Shown: piece by piece, positions 5,230 through 8,050 of the stretch | How positions within the stretch are numbered: position 1 is the first letter of the stretch | How the letters are laid out: each line of letters starts with the position of its first letter | Assembly: GCA_004554385.1 (NCBI GenBank) | Contig: SFMO01000176.1 | Location: forward strand, 1 to 8,050 | DNA length: 8,050 bases | Reading direction: 5' to 3' | DNA from: Ruminococcus flavefaciens | Lineage (GTDB): Bacteria; Bacillota; Clostridia; Oscillospirales; Ruminococcaceae | The notes under the pieces: generated by a model | The model's database searches: none | Told to the model about the DNA's origin: nothing | What the model saw: the letters and a program-made list of their open reading frames with translations, nothing else | Translations under genes and position numbers: made by a program

Positions 5230-6378
5230 TCAATAATCCTTATGGGCTTTGCAGTTGCTGTACACCCTTTCGATTATTCCCTTGAACTCTCCTCCGCAGT
5301 GTCTGCATCTGCCGCTTTCTATGTAAAACTGCTCCTGTGATCTGATATACGCAGGGAAAGCCCAGTAATTCTTCAGCTGTTTACTGTAGCTCACACTCAG
5401 AAGCTTTGGACAATTATAGAAGGTCGCAGAATTCTTCTCGTACTTGTATGGGTTGCTTCCTCTGTAAAGCTCGGTATCACCTGCAAATGTCACCTGCTCA
5501 AGACCTGTGCAGTCAGCAAATGCAAGAGGATAAACTGCCTTGACGCTCTTTGGTATCACAAGCTTCTTTAACCTTGAACAGCCTCTGAACGCCTGATTTC
5601 CGATATATTTTACTGTCTCGGGAAGATTTATATTCATAAGGGCTGAACAGTTCCTGAAAGCGTTCATTCCTATCCTGAAAATGCCAAGAGATTTATCCTC
5701 TGCTGTATGCATGTTTTCAAAGCTCACATCTTCAAGTGAAGAACACTCGGCAAATGCATAGTCCTCAATGGTCTTTACCTTTTTGGGTATGGCTATATAT
5801 TTAAGGCTCGTACAGCCTTCAAATATCCTCCAGGGGAGCATTTCTATCTCAGAAGGTATATTGATGGATTCGAGACTTGTACAGCCTGTAAACGAGCCTG
5901 CCTCTATGTTTCTGACGCTGTCGGGAATGGTCAGTGAACTCAGGCTTATACAGCCATTGAAGCTGTCTCTGTCAATAGTTTCGACTCCGTCAGGGATATG
6001 GACTGTTTTCAGGTTCTTACACCCCGAGAAAGCGCCCTCACTTATTATCTCAACACCTTCGGGAATGTAAACAGATTCGATATTATTCATGCCCTGAAAT
6101 GCAGTTTCACCTATAACGGTTATTCCCTCAGGTATCCTGACATCTTTTTTGGTAAAGCCGTTATAGCGCACCAGAACACTTCTCTCAACAATAAAGTCAC
6201 TGTCATAATTGTAAGAAGTCTGCTTCACGGAGATCTCCTGAGACACAGTCTCATTAAAGCAGCTTATTGCCTTTTCAACGATAAAGGGCTTATTGCAGAA
6301 TGGACAAACAGATGCGTCCTCAGCCTTGTCAACAGCAAGTATTCCGCCGCATTTATAGCATTTGCCTTGTACATACAT
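5230..6378 (-). CDS. BspA-type leucine-rich-repeat protein with zinc ribbons at both ends
   Basis: A 382-residue protein with no signal peptide or membrane segment, so probably cytoplasmic. Residues 7-28 form a zinc ribbon (Cys7-x2-Cys10 ... Cys25-x2-Cys28; CYKCGG and CPFC). From ~80 to 300 there are about nine LRR_5 repeats of ~23 residues, with the typical pattern IPxxVxxIxxxAFxGCxSLxxxx (IPEGVEIISEGAFSGCKNL, IPDSVRNIEAGSFTGCTSL and so on). The C-terminus has CRHCGGEF (Cys358, Cys361) then CKAHKDY (Cys376, His379), a second ribbon in which His replaces the expected fourth Cys. LRR proteins of this kind are numerous in ruminococci; the LRR surface is presumably for protein binding, and the partner is unknown. 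The start at 6378 is preceded by AAGGCGGA, an imperfect ribosome site. It is transcribed alone, convergent to the CotH-like gene. Confidence 0.88.
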   Translation of the reverse strand: MYVQGKCYKCGGILAVDKAEDASVCPFCNKPFIVEKAISCFNETVSQEISVKQTSYNYDSDFIVERSVLVRYNGFTKKDVRIPEGITVIGETAFQGMNNIESVYIPEGVEIISEGAFSGCKNLKTVHIPDGVETIDRDSFNGCISLSSLTIPDSVRNIEAGSFTGCTSLESINIPSEIEMLPWRIFEGCTSLKYIAIPKKVKTIEDYAFAECSSLEDVSFENMHTAEDKSLGIFRIGMNAFRNCSALMNINLPETVKYIGNQAFRGCSRLKKLVIPKSVKAVYPLAFADCTGLEQVTFAGDTELYRGSNPYKYEKNSATFYNCPKLLSVSYSKQLKNYWAFPAYIRSQEQFYIESGRCRHCGGEFKGIIERVYSNCKAHKDY

Positions 6379-6454
6379 TATGATCCGCCTTCTTTCAATT
6401 ATGATCTCATCATGAACTTATTACCGAAACTGTTTCTATGTTCACTTATATATT

Positions 6455-6483
6455 ATTATAACACATTATTCACAGCAAGTCAA
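6455..6483 (-). promoter_or_regulatory. Sigma-A-type promoter of the leucine-rich-repeat gene
   Basis: On the minus strand -35 TTGACT (6478-6483, 5 of 6), a 17-bp spacer and a perfect -10 TATAAT (6455-6460). The predicted start near 6448 leaves a leader of about 70 bases with no evident structure. Confidence 0.85.
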
Positions 6484-6488
6484 TCATT

Positions 6489-6507
6489 TTTGTTGATTTG
6501 CAACAAA
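6489..6507. promoter_or_regulatory. Palindrome upstream of the LRR-gene promoter (possible operator)
   Basis: A perfect 7-bp inverted repeat, TTTGTTG (6489-6495) and CAACAAA (6501-6507), with a 5-base spacer. It begins 5 bases upstream of the -35 box, where an activator or repressor could act. There is no T-tract or gene end beside it, so it is unlikely to be a terminator. The cognate factor is not recognisable. Confidence 0.4.
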
Positions 6508-6556
6508 GCGTTTGTACAAAGCTGATAACACCTTCAGCCGTAATGATATGCAAAAT

Positions 6557-6584
6557 GCCGCCTGCGGAGTTTCCCACAGGCGGC
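6557..6584 (-). terminator. Intrinsic terminator of the solute-binding-protein gene
   Basis: Read on the minus strand, GCCGCCTG (from 6584) pairs perfectly with CAGGCGGC (to 6557), and the 12-base interior can add up to four more pairs including wobbles. ATTTT follows, a short T-tract. It begins 6 bases after the stop codon and separates this gene from the LRR gene promoter about 70 bases further on. Confidence 0.8.
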
Positions 6585-6590
6585 TTGCTG

Positions 6591-8050
6591 TTACTTTTCA
6601 CCGCATCTTCTGTGCACCTCTGCAGTGAGGGCATCAAAATAGATCTGCGGATTTGCCTTGTTGTATTCGGTTTTGTATTCCTGCCATGTCTTTTCAAAAT
6701 CGTCGCTCATTACCATCATTGGCATGTACTTATGCTTTATGTCGCTGATGCGCTTGGAGACCTCGCCGTACTCGGTAGCCTCTGTTACTGAACTCTCAAA
6801 GGACCACATGGGGTACCATGCAGGATTCTCTTCGGGAGGATTGAGGAACTCGGTATATGTCTGCTTTCCGTAGGCATCAAAGCACTTCTGTATCGCAGGA
6901 GCAAGATGGTCATGGAATATATTCGGCTGATTCGTCGATGTGTACGCATTCTTTCCGTCAGGAGCCATACCACCGTAATGAGGCATATAGCTGTATTCAC
7001 ACTTATGACTCAGTGTATACTTGCTGTCGTTCCACTGCTTGTACTGCTCCTCGGTCTGGTCGAAGAAGCCCTCGTCATTTACGAAATAGTCAACACCCTC
7101 GATGCCCCAGTAACGAAGATTCAGTATCTCAGGCTCAATGAGCTTGCTCATAAATTCCACAGCTCCGTCAGGGTCTGAACAGCTCGTGCTGACTCCGACA
7201 CCTGTTGAAGCATTGAATGCAGGATTATCACGATACCTTTCCACAAGCTGACCGTCAATGGTAAGTCCGAACGGGATATATGTACACTCAGCAGGGAGCT
7301 GTCTCTCAGAGCTTCCAAAATTCCAGTGCTGATCCACCATTCCGAGAACTCTTCCCGTCAGGAGCTTATCATAGTAATCAGCAGTCTCCATAACGAAACA
7401 TTCTGGATCTATAACACCCTTATGGTATTCCTCGTTGAGCTTCTCGAACCACCTTTTGGCTGTGGGCAGAAGATTATAATCCTTCGCCTCAAGAGTATCG
7501 GGATCAACGAAGCAGCAGCCGTCATTTGGATGACCGTCAAGGAACATGGGCGGATTGTCAAGAGCAAACATACGGACCTCTGTTGCCTGTATTTCATAGC
7601 CTATGTATGGCTCTCCGTTTTCATCAACAGGATTTGCTTCCATATATGCCTCTATGAGGTCAAAGTAGTCGTCCAGTGTCTTCAGCTCGGGATAGTTCGC
7701 CCATTCAAGCACCTTTACCTGTATCCAGAAGGCTTCACCGTCATGGATATTGCCTGTTACCTGCTTATTAACGGCTGAAAACAGCGGAATGAAGTATATA
7801 TGTCCGTCCTCTGCACGGAGTATGTCCCACTGTGCATCTGTATATAAAGCCTTGAGATTCGGGTATTCATCCCAGTAATTGTCAAGGGGTATAAAAGCAT
7901 GCTCCTTGATAAGTCTCTGACAGTTCGGACCGTCAGGCGAAATAAAATCTGGATATTTGCCTGAGATCATCATATCGCTGAATATCTTATCTATATCAGC
8001 CTGATCCTCTACCCATTCCTCATAAAGGATACAGCCTGTTTTTTCGGCTA
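6591..8050 (-). CDS. Extracellular solute-binding protein of an ABC importer, LplA-like (N-terminus beyond window)
   Basis: The frame is open from the right edge to a TAA at 6591 (485 residues seen). The ATG at 7973 is internal, since good coding sequence (AEKTGCILYEEWVEDQADID...) continues upstream to the edge. Family members are about 530-570 residues, so some 50-90 residues including the expected lipoprotein signal are missing. Recognisable family features: SDMMISGKYPDFI near the visible start, IPLDNYWDEYPNLKAL, DGHIYFIP, VGVSTSCSDPDGAVEFMSKL, LRYWGIEGVDYFVNDEGFF, and a C-terminal FEKTWQEYKTEYNKANPQIYFDAL helix. These proteins deliver oligosaccharides or similar solutes to a carbohydrate-uptake (CUT1-type) permease; the ligand cannot be named here. 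No permease gene lies downstream, so any partner genes are off the right edge. Confidence 0.88.
   Translation of the reverse strand, partial: AEKTGCILYEEWVEDQADIDKIFSDMMISGKYPDFISPDGPNCQRLIKEHAFIPLDNYWDEYPNLKALYTDAQWDILRAEDGHIYFIPLFSAVNKQVTGNIHDGEAFWIQVKVLEWANYPELKTLDDYFDLIEAYMEANPVDENGEPYIGYEIQATEVRMFALDNPPMFLDGHPNDGCCFVDPDTLEAKDYNLLPTAKRWFEKLNEEYHKGVIDPECFVMETADYYDKLLTGRVLGMVDQHWNFGSSERQLPAECTYIPFGLTIDGQLVERYRDNPAFNASTGVGVSTSCSDPDGAVEFMSKLIEPEILNLRYWGIEGVDYFVNDEGFFDQTEEQYKQWNDSKYTLSHKCEYSYMPHYGGMAPDGKNAYTSTNQPNIFHDHLAPAIQKCFDAYGKQTYTEFLNPPEENPAWYPMWSFESSVTEATEYGEVSKRISDIKHKYMPMMVMSDDFEKTWQEYKTEYNKANPQIYFDALTAEVHRRCGEK

Noticed and set aside
6489..6507. Rex-type redox repressor site
   Set aside because: The TTGTT/AACAA ends are similar, but the centre and 17-bp spacing do not match the 18-bp Rex consensus as I know it.
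5998..6525. 175-codon plus-strand frame over the LRR gene and its promoter
   Set aside because: Antisense to a well-supported LRR protein, spans its promoter, and shows no recognisable domain.
7971..7973. ATG at 7973 as the start of the solute-binding protein
   Set aside because: The same frame stays open to the right edge with family-like sequence, and no ribosome site or signal peptide appears at 7973.
1..8050. CRISPR array, insertion sequence, tRNA, rRNA or prophage genes
   Set aside because: No regularly spaced repeats, transposase or integrase motifs, cloverleaf-like segments or rRNA-like sequence were found on either strand.

Overview
The window looks like a chromosomal segment of a fibre-degrading Ruminococcus, of the R. 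flavefaciens type. The strongest clue is the N-terminal dockerin in the large plus-strand gene. Its wording (GDANLDGAVDMSDCVLIMQ, then a GLTSNDALSIQRYLL second half) is the style I associate with ruminococcal cellulosomal dockerins. Moderate GC in genes, very AT-rich intergenic DNA, AGGAGG-type ribosome sites, consensus sigma-A promoters, an intracellular leucine-rich-repeat protein with zinc ribbons, and an LplA-like sugar-type binding protein all fit that group. Species is inference; no rRNA or tRNA gene is present.

Left part (1-2150, minus strand): a compact, translationally coupled operon of three genes. A YtrA-type GntR repressor is followed by a BcrA/YtrB-type ABC ATPase (4-bp GTGA overlap) and then an ABC-2 type membrane permease (29-bp overlap), which runs off the left edge. 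The operon has a near-consensus promoter (TTGACA, 17 bp, TATTAT) and a palindrome between the predicted transcription start and the repressor gene, the expected layout for autorepression. Such operons usually respond to cell-envelope stress or peptide antibiotics. The last visible codons of the permease may carry a frameshift.

Middle (2150-5220, plus strand): a divergently transcribed 946-residue secreted modular protein. It has a signal peptide, a dockerin, a Cthe_2159-like parallel beta-helix carbohydrate-binding domain, a CotH kinase-like domain with a Gly/Trp-rich insert, and a C-terminal tail with WQGFGG motifs and six DWxxM-type pentapeptide repeats. Upstream lie four 11-bp-phased repeats (ATTTTAAG core) ending 7-10 bp before a TATTAT -10 box, a layout typical of activation by an OmpR/PhoB-family response regulator. 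A strong hairpin with T-tracts on both sides terminates this gene and the convergent next one.

Right part (5230-8050, minus strand): a cytoplasmic BspA-type leucine-rich-repeat protein bracketed by two zinc ribbons, with its own near-perfect promoter and a palindrome just upstream of it. Beyond a second terminator is the C-terminal 485 residues of an extracellular solute-binding protein of an ABC importer, whose N-terminus lies past the right edge.

The four transcription units appear to be independent. The shared theme is surface and polysaccharide biology: a scaffold-attached, carbohydrate-binding, kinase-like protein, a carbohydrate-type importer, and an envelope-stress transporter. The most unusual items are the dockerin/beta-helix/CotH fusion and its phased-repeat control region.
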